Below, one piece after another: positions 49,401 to 58,758 of a stretch of 64,000 nucleotides of DNA. The translations under genes were made by a program, and so were the position numbers. The DNA is taken from assembly GCF_024763615.1 (NCBI RefSeq), contig NC_077224.1:41302712-41366711 (forward strand), given 5' to 3'. The notes under the pieces were generated by a model. That model was not told the origin of the DNA and made no database searches. It saw only the letters and a list, made by a program, of their open reading frames with translations. Position 1 is the first letter of the stretch. Each line of letters starts with the position of its first letter. This stretch comes from Phlebotomus papatasi (lineage: Eukaryota > Arthropoda > Insecta > Diptera > Psychodidae).

Positions 49401-50373
49401 TTCTGCTGTTCCCCAAAGTGTCTCCAATCAACAAACAAGGAGCTTTTGGCACTCAACTTGCAGATTATTTAGATTCTTTGGTAGGTTTTTACCTTTGGGA
49501 TCTCGAGAAATTAATGTAAATTATTCAAGGAAGTTCACTGGGATCCATAAAAGTTTCTAATGTTTTGAGCTGTATTATAAATGAAAGTTAATCAAGTGAG
49601 ATCGTCTCAAAACGATCTAAAGTCACATTTAGGCTGTGTGGATGTTGTCAGAACGTCCGGCCTAAAACTTTAAAGCGAAAAAGAAGAAGTATTATTGCAA
49701 TTACAAAGTTTCTATTCATTTAAAATTGCTTTTTTCCATTTAATTATAATCTTACTGACACTTCTTCTGAAAGTAAATGTAATTAAAAGCATCAGAATAT
49801 GTAAAATTTAAATGCAGTAAAAGTGTATTTTCGATACATGCCATGACTTGACACGTGATAACCTGTTTTAGAGGGTTATGTTAATATAACATTTGATATG
49901 TTTCCACGTCTCTTCAATATGGAAACATGTCAATGTCTACAACGCTACAACGAAACTTAGTAAAGGTGGCACAGGTACCACGAAACGATCAATCTCGTTA
50001 AAAAAAATGGCGCCACTAAACAGTTCAAAAGATAGAAACATTTTTCCAAAATGATAGAAAGATCTAAGATATATAGTTAAACAAATGAATAAATCTTCTT
50101 TAGAATTTATAATAATTTATTAAATAACGCTTTTGTTTATAAAGAAAATTCTAATAAATTAAATGAAATAATTTTTATCTACAGTACATTAAACACACGT
50201 GGCCACAAGTACGACAGAATCCCGATGATATATCATTTGAGAGACTAATTGAGCTCTGCACTAAAGTGTTCAATTGCCTGTGCCAGAAGGATTCCAGAGA
50301 GTTGCGAATTGCTGGAGAGCTCTTTGATGCCTGCATGACGATTCGCGAGAATGGAATGATTGAGAGTAGTTAA
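39347..50373 (+). CDS. Rab3GAP2: Rab3GAP non-catalytic subunit (regulatory subunit of the Rab3 GAP / Rab18 GEF complex)
   Basis: Partner of the catalytic subunit Rab3GAP1; together they act on Rab3 (GAP) and Rab18 (exchange factor) in vesicle traffic, autophagy and lipid droplet control. Four exons join in frame: 39347-39422, 39482-39702, 45989-49480 and 50185-50373, about 1,325 residues. The N terminus (MSCEIKPLARII...) and the exon 2-3 segment (SADWTLICVGLSSGFVQFYL) match the family's beta-propeller-like N-terminal domain (RAB3GAP2_N). The long helical C-terminal half (from about residue 750) fits the C-terminal domain (RAB3GAP2_C). Exon 3 alone encodes 1,164 residues. Intron 2 (6.3 kb) is packed with repeats; intron 1 is only 59 bases. 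The start ATG is preceded by stop codons in frame. Length is near that of the human protein (about 1,390). Confidence 0.95.
40060..40394 (+). pseudogene. Decayed coding fragment in intron 2 of Rab3GAP2
   Basis: Two adjacent open stretches look like protein but lie in different frames. The first (40060-40194, 44 codons then TAG) includes AQEIYIQRNEVLMMDKYTD; the second (40236-40394, 52 codons then TAA) includes SLEDAQEARLELWRDAFPP. Amino-acid make-up is protein-like in both, and there are no splice signals to join them. I do not recognise the source: a transposon frame or a broken host gene copy are both possible. Confidence 0.35.
41577..42291. mobile_element. Diverged relative of the 5321-6036 inverted-repeat element
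   Basis: Left end GAGGGGCTATGCGGGTCAAA, right end TGATCCATGTAACCCCTTAA, same spacing (about 715 bp) as the element at 5321-6036. Immediately after it, GGTGTTACGTAGGTCAAACC at 42292 looks like the start of a further copy. Both lie in intron 2 of Rab3GAP2. Confidence 0.6.
43417..43457. repeat. (TA)n microsatellite
   Basis: About 20 uninterrupted TA units in intron 2 of Rab3GAP2; likely polymorphic in length. Confidence 0.9.
44163..44405. mobile_element. Inverted-repeat MITE, TTAACACTAAACCTACCGAC ends
   Basis: Left end TTAACACTAAACCTACCGAC, right end complementary GGTAGGTTTAGTGTTAA, about 243 bp. Inner words CGACCGTTTTTGGTCG and GGTCAATTTGACC are themselves palindromic. Confidence 0.75.
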
Positions 50374-50523
50374 TTATTCCAACTTTAGGTGATGTATTCC
50401 TGCAAATTGGTGCTCTTATTAGATGTTTCACAGCCAAAATGGAGAGACGATGAAAATGTTATGTAGATTCAGTATGATGCACATTAAATTGACTCACGAT
50501 GATGTTTAATTGTGTTTAAATGA

Positions 50524-51356
50524 CTATTTTGCTATGAAGTCCCTCATGCATTTCTTGTGCTTGGCTTTTAGCAGCAGTTCTGGCATCTTTGGACGCTCAA
50601 TTTCCACGATAGGATGAATATGGAGGTGAATGTAGACGGGAATCTTAAAGAATTCAATTCTATTGTAAATTTTAATTGGTAATCGAAAAGATGAATCTAC
50701 TAACGTAGGAAAAAGAGGTGTCCATCAAGGGTTTTAGGTGAGGCCTTCCTCTTGGTGGAAGACGAAAATTCTTCCCTAAAATCGGTTCTGGAAGCCTCTC
50801 TCCATATACTTCGAACTCTCCGTTTTCTCCAGAAGATTTCAGGCATCCTTCATAATCCACTCGAGATTCCTGGCACCGAAGATCGATTGTTAATGAATGG
50901 CAGAGGGAGGATTTTCTCCTTGACACTCTTCCCCAGGATGATTCCAAACTCTTTGTCATCCCTTTTTTTCTGAAATGTGAACAAACAAATAGATACTGAT
51001 GGTTGGAATTCGCGCAAGCAACTGACTTCCCGTGCAAACATTTCAACTATTCAACCCTTTTATTCTTCCTCATCCTTGGAACTCTAAACAACAACAAAAA
51101 AACTCGCGTTTTCTTTTATTGCCACATGTCGATGACATAAATTTACATTTTTTCTGCTTTGGCGGTTTTTTTTTCTTTTGTGGTCTCTTACCCCATCCCC
51201 AAATGAACCTATCGATATGGCTTTGAGGGGATGTTTATTGATTTGTTCCGCATTAAATTTGTGATTTTGTGAAAATTCCTTTGACTTTTCTAGTTCAAGG
51301 AAACGATGCAATTCAATTATCTTGGAGGGGAGCTTGTGTCCCACTATAACCGTGAC
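50524..51356 (-). CDS. Unrecognised protein-coding gene, convergent with Rab3GAP2; frame problem in middle exon
   Basis: Three minus-strand exons with good splice signals: 51356-51192 (acceptor cttcag, donor GTAAGA; 55 codons, e.g. PSKIIELHRFLELEKSKEF), 50969-50705 (acceptor tttcag, donor GTTAGT) and 50643-50524 (acceptor ctttaag; 39 codons ending in KCMRDFIAK and TAG). Exon 1 enters exon 2 in the frame reading KKRDDKEFGIILGKSVKEKI, which hits TGA about 100 bases in. A different frame of exon 2 (DYEGCLKSSGENGEFEVYGE) runs on and joins exon 3 in phase. So either a base is gained or lost (a run of seven A opens exon 2), or the splice model is wrong. No in-frame ATG opens exon 1, so a 5' exon is missing. 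The stop lies 150 bases from that of Rab3GAP2. Family unknown. Confidence 0.6.
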
Positions 51357-51448
51357 CTGAAGAGTCCCTAAAATTCTTTAAGATTTTTTTCTATTATTTT
51401 TTCATGATTTTTTCTGAGGTCATTGCAAATGTGCAAGTAAAAGTGACA

Positions 51449-51460
51449 TTTGGCGGGAAA
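51449..51460. promoter_or_regulatory. E2F-type site upstream of the minus-strand gene
   Basis: TTTGGCGGGAAA, an exact match to a classical E2F site, about 95 bases upstream (in the minus-strand sense) of the first recognised exon of the 50.5-51.4 kb gene. Suggests cell-cycle control of that gene; inferred from motif and position only. Confidence 0.4.
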
Positions 51461-51987
51461 ACTCACAAAATATCGATGTGGCGTTAATAAAAAAAAAATT
51501 GCATGCAAATAATTTGCTGAAACAAAGAAAAAAAGCAAGATAAATATCTCAATTTCATGTTTGAACAATCGTGATATCACGTCTCAGAAAAATGTGGTCA
51601 CCAAAAGAGACTTTTATGGAAAATTGTTGACTTTAGGAAATTAGGATATTTTTTTCTATAGCAAAAGAGAGACATCATGACACGCCAGGACAATAAAAGT
51701 TGCTTATAAATCGAATTCCATGGAAAGGAAAAGAGCATTTCTTTGGATATAATGTACATATGTACATATCTGCATTCTTTTGTATGTTATAACACCACAT
51801 TAGTTCGTGTGACATCAATATATTCTTCCTTTCTAGCACGTAAAGTAAATTATTTTCTCATTTTGTACTGAGAAAAATTATAAATTATACGCACAATGAG
51901 CTGATTGTACTATTGAGCGATATATGTTATTTTAAGGTAGATCCTTAATTTCGCTGAAAAAAATAAATCACTTTTCGGCAATGCTTT

Positions 51988-52399
51988 GGGCAGAATCACA
52001 TTGACAGTAAAATTCTCATGCACCTGTATTTCGTTAATTTACGCATTTTCATTGCAATTCTTACGCAAATCCTCGATTACCGTATTACCTTATCTCATAC
52101 TCGGTGGCACCAAGTGAAAATCATATAAGAAAACTGAAGAAATAAAACGAAAATACAATAAACGGTGAGCAAAAAAAAACTACGATTAATGTCTCTTACG
52201 GTTTTTTGCTCACCGTTTTTCGAATTTTCGTTTTATTTCTTTAATTTTGTTATATTATTTTTACTTAGTGCCATCGAGTATGAGATAAAGGTAATACGAT
52301 AATAGAAAATTTGCATAAGAATTGCAATGACAATGCGGAAATTAACGAAATACGGTGAGGTTACAGCGAGCATTTTATTGTAAATGTGATTCTGCCCAA
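51988..52399. mobile_element. Foldback element, GGGCAGAATCACATT ends
   Basis: Left arm GGGCAGAATCACATTGACAG, right arm complementary ending AATGTGATTCTGCCC. Pairing continues inwards (AATTCTTACGCAAA with TTTGCATAAGAATT, AACGGTGAGCAAAAA with its complement), making an almost complete 410 bp hairpin. Confidence 0.75.
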
Positions 52400-52696
52400 A
52401 AAAAAACAAAAAAAATATTATCTTCTTCTGAATAACTCATCCCCTATGGCATGCATCAAGCTCAACTTTTAGTATGTTATAGCTGGGTGTAAAAATGTTC
52501 GTTTAAAATAAAACATAATACCACGGACCCCCTAACTCGAGCTATATGGGGTCAAAAACTTATTTTTAAAATAGCCGCCTCCGATTACAATTGCCAGAAT
52601 TTGAAAGATTTTGGTAATTTGAAAAGCTCTCGTTAAATTCTACAACGACACAACTACCTCATGTTTATTAGTGCCCCAGTCTCCCCTAAGGTACTA

Positions 52697-52760
52697 CAGT
52701 AGACTCTCGCTAATTCGGCTCTTTTAAGATCGGCCTACTTTTTAATTCGGGCAGCAGTTA
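52697..52760. mobile_element. Pogo/Tigger-like terminal fragment
   Basis: CAGTAGACTCTCGCTAATTC followed by GGCTC resembles the ends of pogo/Tigger DNA transposons. I do not see the matching right end or a transposase, so only one end is claimed. Confidence 0.5.
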
Positions 52761-54446
52761 AATTTGAAAAAAGTTTGATGACATTTTTCAAGTTTGATTA
52801 TGATTATCAAATGAGGCAAATATGCTCAAATTTGCCATTGGCTAGACCAGGGCAGAGGATTCTCATACATTTTCCGTACAAAAATGTGGTATATTTTTTC
52901 TCAAGTGGTTTTTTAGTTTTAGTATAAAACCAAATGCAATCATTTTAAAACTTTTACCAAATGAAAGAGTATCAATAATGTCTATCTATCGTGCTCTTAA
53001 AATTTTATATTGAATTTTGTTATGAATTATATTTGTACTAAATTTTCGGCATATACGGTCTGTGAACCAAGGTTTCTGAGGTTTACTTGGGGATACCAAT
53101 AATAAACATATTATTATTATTATGTTATTAGCACAAAATTTATAATGATTGCACGAGGATAACAATTCCTAAAACCTATATGAAAAAGACGTAAAATTCG
53201 CAATTTTTTGAATTTTTCTGACAAAGTTTCTATTTGTAACAACAGTAAAATTTTAAATTTAGTAAAAATATATTATCTGTATATGTGGCTACCATTTCGT
53301 GTTTTATTTATTTTTGTGGGATCTAAAGCTTTAAAATTATAAAGAATTTAAGAAAAATATACCATTTGTGAATTAAAATGATTAAAATGCTCTATCCGTT
53401 AGTTAATCATCCTAGGGTTAGACTTAGTTTTGATGTGATTTTGAATTATTAAGGGATTTTCATAATATTCACAATATATTTGAGTACGTAAACTCAATAT
53501 GTGTATGCAGATGAATAAAAAATCCTTGATTCTTCTAGAACATTACCGTTTAATGAAATTGCTTTAAATACTGTTCGAAAAGTTCTTAACACAAGACAAA
53601 TATGATACGATTTGATACAGAACGATACAATTTGGACAGGGTTAACACAAATTAGAACAATGGGAATTTTACAATTTGGACAATACATATCGGTCTCTCC
53701 TTCTAAATACATATTGAATACGCGACTATTTTTGGCCTTTATTGCCAGAACCTTATGGAAACATATTGAGAAATTTAATCACAATCCAGTGAATGAGTGG
53801 AAAAGTATTGCCAATGCATTGCCAATGTCCCGCATATAACCGACCCATAGACAAATCTTAATCTTAGCACAACGGTTTCAAGACATAAAAAGACACAAAA
53901 ATTACTATTATTTTGATATTATACATAACAAAGAAACAAGTGCATTGTATATTTGTCACTGTTATCACAAAAAGTTGTTTCCATCTCATATAAAAATGAG
54001 AAAGCTTCAATATTTATAATATTTATTTAAAAAAAAGTTAAAGTGTGGGTAAACATTTTAAGACCGTAAAATAAGTAAATTGTATTTACAGCAGAATCTT
54101 TTCTATAAAACAGAATAAACGATATATATATCTCAAAGATAAAAAAAAAATCTATTTTTGAAGAATTGAGGAGTTTTCATTTTTTAACTTTATAGAAAAA
54201 ATCTTTAAAAAAAAAAACAATTTTTAATTCTAATGTTCAGTGGCAGAGCTAAAAAACGTATATTTAAAAATTAGTAGAAATACTTTAATTGGGAAATTAT
54301 TATTTAAATTTAAAAATCTTCCGCACAAGATCGGATAAATTAGCGAAAAGCCATGGTTTGAACATCTAGGAAACAGTAGATTCCTACTAATTTGCAAAAT
54401 TTTTCCATTCAATTTTTCTGAACAAAAAATAAAGAGTATTATAAAG
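52761..54446. other. Intergenic, no supported gene
   Basis: AT-rich. Around 53086-53124 the sequence CCAATAATAAACATATTATT plus ATT repeats resembles the tail of a LINE. Short frames on both strands around 53494-53839 overlap each other and show no domain. Confidence 0.45.
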
Positions 54447-54574
54447 CAGAGGCGTGCAAGAATCGTTGAAACCGAATAAACGTCAAATGAAACATGTACG
54501 TCAATGGTAAAAACGCTACCAGAACAAACTTATTTTGACGTTTATTCGGTTTCAACGGTTCTTGCACACCTCTG
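54447..54574. mobile_element. hAT-type MITE with 8 bp target duplication
   Basis: 128 bp. Left end CAGAGGCGTGCAAGAATCGT, right end complementary, ending GCACACCTCTG, with nearly perfect 41-base arms. Flanked by the direct repeat TTATAAAG on both sides (54439-54446 and 54575-54582). An 8 bp duplication with CAGAGG-type ends is characteristic of hAT transposons. Confidence 0.88.
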
Positions 54575-55374
54575 TTATAAAGTATTAGTCCAGGTCGTCC
54601 AGGTAAGTTATATATAAACAATTACATGAGAATAAAGTTGGCATTCTGATAAATAAAGAAATTTAAGCAACCACATAAACTTTAAATGAAACAGAATAGA
54701 CATAGATCCTCATTTATTTTTTAAGGTTCCATTCCCTATCTATCATATAAAAATTTTTAGTGTGTCAAATTATTTTAACTTTCCCATTACCTTTTATTAA
54801 CGACATAAATTCAAAGTTAAGAGACTGAGATAGAAAACATTGATGAAAAACAAATTCCAACCCAACCCTGCGGAGTTATCTCAACTCAACCATCAGCTGC
54901 AAAGTGACAGCAAGACGCAAAAAATCGAAAGGTCGCAATTTCGTATATATTTTGGTAAATTTCTTCACAATTTATCATATCTTTTGATTATAAATACCCG
55001 TGAGCAATACATTGGTTATTCTTCTTCATTGTGTAATAATAGACTTTGTGCTAAGTATTGTGGTTTACGAGAAAATTTAATAAGAGAATTTTTGATAATA
55101 AATCGTAGTTTTTCTGAAAGAATTTTTAAAGTAATAAATTTTACCAATAATCTTCTCTGTTGCATAATCTGAGGGGGTTTTGTTTATATATTTCATTAGA
55201 GTAGATTTTGTAGATTTCAATTAGAGCCACAAGATAGACCAGGAAGATTCCCACGAGGCGTGGTTGGAAAAAAGAAGAAAAAAGTGTCAGTGTCTTTTAC
55301 TGTCATTCCAGAGGCCAAATTCGATGAACGATCCCAAACACCACAAGAACTTGGCCAACACGAAAATCACAAAA

Positions 55375-58300
55375 ATGTCTGGGAAGGATAATGGAGCTCT
55401 TGAGCGTTTCTTCGGAGACATCTCTAAGGGGTCAGCCACAAAGCAAATTGTCATCGGAGCTGCTTCCGGATGGTAAGCTGACTTGATAATGAATCACAAA
55501 TGTATATTAGACCGACAGGGTGGTTCATTCCTATTGTATCATTTATTTAAAAATTCAATATTGAAATTTTATCAAATATTCTGCCAAAAACACTTTGTTT
55601 ACTCGAAGAAGGAGACATACCATTTTCGAAACATCGTATGAGAATCGAGATTAATAAACTTACTAAAATTATTCAATTCTGAATTACATGTATTATAACT
55701 ACCCAGAAAAATCCTCAATTTAAATAAATATATTTTGCATTCCAGCTTCGTTGTCCTGGATTTACACTGATGCCTTCTAAGGCTATAGAGGGAAAAGTTA
55801 ACTATTTGCTTATCTATAGGAGATATGAACGTCCCAAGCGAAAGAATCATTGAAAATTATTCCAAAATTCTCAGCCTTAAGGGCGTAAGGTGTAACCTTT
55901 ACATTACAGTAAAAGGGAGCAGGAGCAGAAGCAGAACGTTGTCTCCCACCGACAATCAACAACGCCTGTAATTTTCCCGGGTTCAGAAGTTGATTGTATG
56001 AGGTCCATTGTAAGACCATTTTAAGAATAAGTCGCATCTGCCGCGGTAAAACAAGTATCAGGTGAATTGGGATCACCGAAGCTGTAAATTTGGACTATTC
56101 AAAAGTTATAGCCAGGTCATTAATGTAAATGGAAAAGAAAAGGAGGCCTAGCCATGTGACATCTCCATGGTCACAAAAAGCCAAGGCAATGCAAAAGTCT
56201 CGTAAAAGCATTTATACCATTCTATTAAACCATTTGACAAATCTCCGGAGTAGACCAGACTCAATCTGTGTCTTCCCCTCAGATTTTGTTGAAGGGAAAG
56301 CCTTCCTTCTGATGGTGACAAAAACTGGGTAACGTGATGGCAAGTCGACTTTTAGCTGAGATTCTTTACAATCGCAGCTTTTGTGGTCACAGGTGAAATC
56401 CGACCTCGTTAGATCGGGCCTAAATTTTGGATTTACACGTTTTGACACCCATAGATCACGAAAATCATATGCGCCAAAAAACGATTTTCGTGGACGTCCC
56501 GTCCTGTCCCGTCCGTCCGTCCGTCCCGTCCGTCGTATAACCACTTATAAGAGATATCCACAAGCGGTTTTCGGCAAAGGTTAAATATCGATAAGTGGCT
56601 AGAAGCTGGTGATGTCAGACCCATCCCCTCACCGCCTTTCCGCCATTTTGAAACACCCCCAGAATTTGTTTTTTCAATAATTCAGCCTCTAATGGCATCG
56701 ATCGGGCTCAAATTTTAGTATGTTATAGCTGGGCCTAAGAACTTTCCATCGATACCAAATTTAACCCCCTCCGACCCGAGCTAGAGGGTATCAAAAACTG
56801 AATTTTTAAATGGTCATTTCTCCGGTTCTAATTATCGGATTTGGAAAAATTTTTGTGTTTTGGAAAGCTCTCGTGGAGTACTACAAACTCCATGACACGC
56901 TAACTTAATCCGATTTAATTGAAGGTCCGATTAATCGAAAAATCGATTTTCACTTAATCGATCTCGAATATTTCGAAAACTAGACGATGCTTTTTCTTTA
57001 AATTTTAGTATGTTGTAGCTGAGGTCGAGACCTTTCCAATGGTGGATCGCACTTCTCCCTCCATGTTCCCTGACCCGAGCTATAACCAAAAATGTCTTGA
57101 TCGGACTGCATTTTTGGTGTTTCTGCAGCGGTTTTGATAAAAATTTAGTATATATTATATCTGAAATAAAATCTTTCTGACGATGGGTCCCATCCGTCTC
57201 TGCCCCAACCTACTGTACCCCGACCCTTAATATATCCAAATGAACCGGACTCTACCTTTAATGTTTATTAACCGATTTTAATGATCTGTTTGTTTTTCTT
57301 TTGCAAAATAATCCCATATGAATTTAAGTGGAAGTATATCAAGTTCGGAGTTGAAGGCGGCTTCAAATCCGTAGGCCACTTTCCAGGGGCTCGCAATCAC
57401 CAAACAAATATTTTTATCGTCATTTTTACCGGATTTCATTAGAATGTGATAATTGAATTTGATCCTTTTTGGGTTTTACGACCAAATGGTTGAAACTTAC
57501 GGTACTCCTTTCTTTGGCCTCGAGGTTTATTATCGGAGTCGCGGCCGTGAATATAGGATACTCAGGTGAGCAACCATGGTCTGTTGATTCTCCACAACTT
57601 CAGACAGATCTTCGGGATTGATTTAAAAACGATCCTAATTCAAGATTCTGAATTTGCTTTGGCCACATTCTCCAGGCCTGCCTCGAGCTCTATTTATTCT
57701 TACAATAAGCTTGCATAGCCTTTCTAGACATGACTAGTAGCTTCTCAACTCTTAGTTCTTCATGAACGGATACGTTCCTAACTCGATTTCTGAAGGTACC
57801 TTATAACTACCTACAACTTCATAACTGGAATGAATACAACCTTGAAAGCCGATAATTTAGCTTTTCGAGGTACACTATAATCAACGTTCAGCTGAATCTG
57901 CTACAGATTTTGTTTTGAAAGATACCATTCTGATCATTCTGATGCACCCTGTTTTTGTTTCCACTTGGATTAACTTAGACGTTTTTATTCATCACATGAC
58001 TATTTTCTTCTAGGCTCACGGGATTTGTGACTGTCCGTGTGGGCAGATTGGTGGCAGTTGCAGTGGGTGGTAGTATCATCCTCCTGCAGATAGCCAATGA
58101 GCAGGGTTATATCAAAGTGAACTGGAATAAAGTGAATGCCAAAGTAGACAAATTGGCGGACAAAGTTGAAGAGACAGTTACTGGAGAAGGACCCAGATGG
58201 GTTGATAAAGTAAGTATCTCTATTCCTGGAGTTAATGCCCCTTCAGGACGAAACTCTCATCCTGAGTATTCTTGTAGGCAGCAGAAATCTACCGAACCCA

Positions 58301-58758
58301 GAAATACGCAGCAGTTGGTTTTATCGGTGGTTTTCTTGTTGGACTTGGGTTCTAAATCAGCTCAAATTGGGCACTTATAGCTAGGATATATATATTTTCG
58401 AATTTGTGTTTTGTGTTTCTCATGAAATAAACTTTCTGTTTCAATAAAATAAAAATAATTTTATCTTTTTTCTGCCTATGTCTAGTGAAGCAGAAAGTTT
58501 GTTTCTGACATTGAATTGAGATCACGCAAAAGGTTACAATTTTCAAATGGAAAAAACATGAATATTTTCTAGGCTGAACGATACCTCGATCGCAAACTCG
58601 ATCAGGCTGAGGATTTACTGAAGAAACAGCAGAAGAAGACCAAAAAATGGTACTCAGCTCTGATTGGTGACGAAAATGGATGCAGGTTGAATGATTTTCA
58701 CATCTTCCTCGGTGCCTTTGCGGCTGGAATTGTACTTGGTGTTGGTACTGCTAAGTAG
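55375..58758 (+). CDS. FUNDC1: FUN14-domain protein (FUNDC1 type), outer mitochondrial membrane mitophagy receptor
   Basis: FUNDC1 sits in the outer mitochondrial membrane and acts in mitophagy and ER-mitochondria contacts. Exons 55375-55472 and 58014-58209 join in frame and encode residues 1-98 (from the MSGKDNGALE start). They contain the FUN14 core: KQIVIGAASGWLTGF, the membrane helix LVAVAVGGSIILLQIA and NEQGYIKVNW. An in-frame ATG at 55324 would add 17 residues. Two alternative last exons follow, 58278-58355 and 58573-58758, giving about 123 or 159 residues. The Tyr-x-x-Leu LC3-binding motif found near the N terminus of mammalian FUNDC1 is not seen here. Intron 1 is 2.5 kb and repeat-rich. 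Confidence 0.92.
55473..58013 (+). other. Intron 1 of FUNDC1
   Basis: Contains a CCGT-rich microsatellite (56498-56536). A long repeat from about 56630 to 57260 is related to 52437-52690; both include ATTTTAGTATGTTATAGCTG or a close variant, and both give way to pieces about CTCGTGGAGTACTAC. No exon supported. Confidence 0.6.
58278..58355 (+). CDS. FUNDC1: FUNDC1 alternative terminal exon a (short, canonical-like end)
   Basis: Acceptor cttgtag; phase 0 with exon 2. Encodes 25 residues (AAEIYRTQKYAAVGFIGGFL then VGLGF and TAA). The GFIGGFLVGLGF end resembles the C-terminal membrane segment of vertebrate FUNDC1 (GFVGGFLLGLAS). An AATAAA at 58426 gives this exon its own polyadenylation signal, upstream of exon b. 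Confidence 0.85.
   Translation, partial: AAEIYRTQKYAAVGFIGGFLVGLGF
58573..58758 (+). CDS. FUNDC1: FUNDC1 alternative terminal exon b (long)
   Basis: Acceptor tttctag; phase 0 with exon 2. Encodes 61 residues: a charged amphipathic stretch (AERYLDRKLDQAEDLLKKQQ), then KKWYSALIGDENG and a hydrophobic end (FLGAFAAGIVLGVGTAK, then TAG). It replaces exon a, because reading on through exon a meets a stop. The last hydrophobic segment is unlike that of exon a in sequence but equal in kind. Confidence 0.82.
   Translation, partial: AERYLDRKLDQAEDLLKKQQKKTKKWYSALIGDENGCRLNDFHIFLGAFAAGIVLGVGTAK

Noticed and set aside
54843..55172. Open plus-strand frame upstream of FUNDC1 as an extra coding exon
   Set aside because: It has a possible GTAAAT donor near 54955 but no match to FUNDC1 N termini, and becomes AT-rich and non-protein-like further on.
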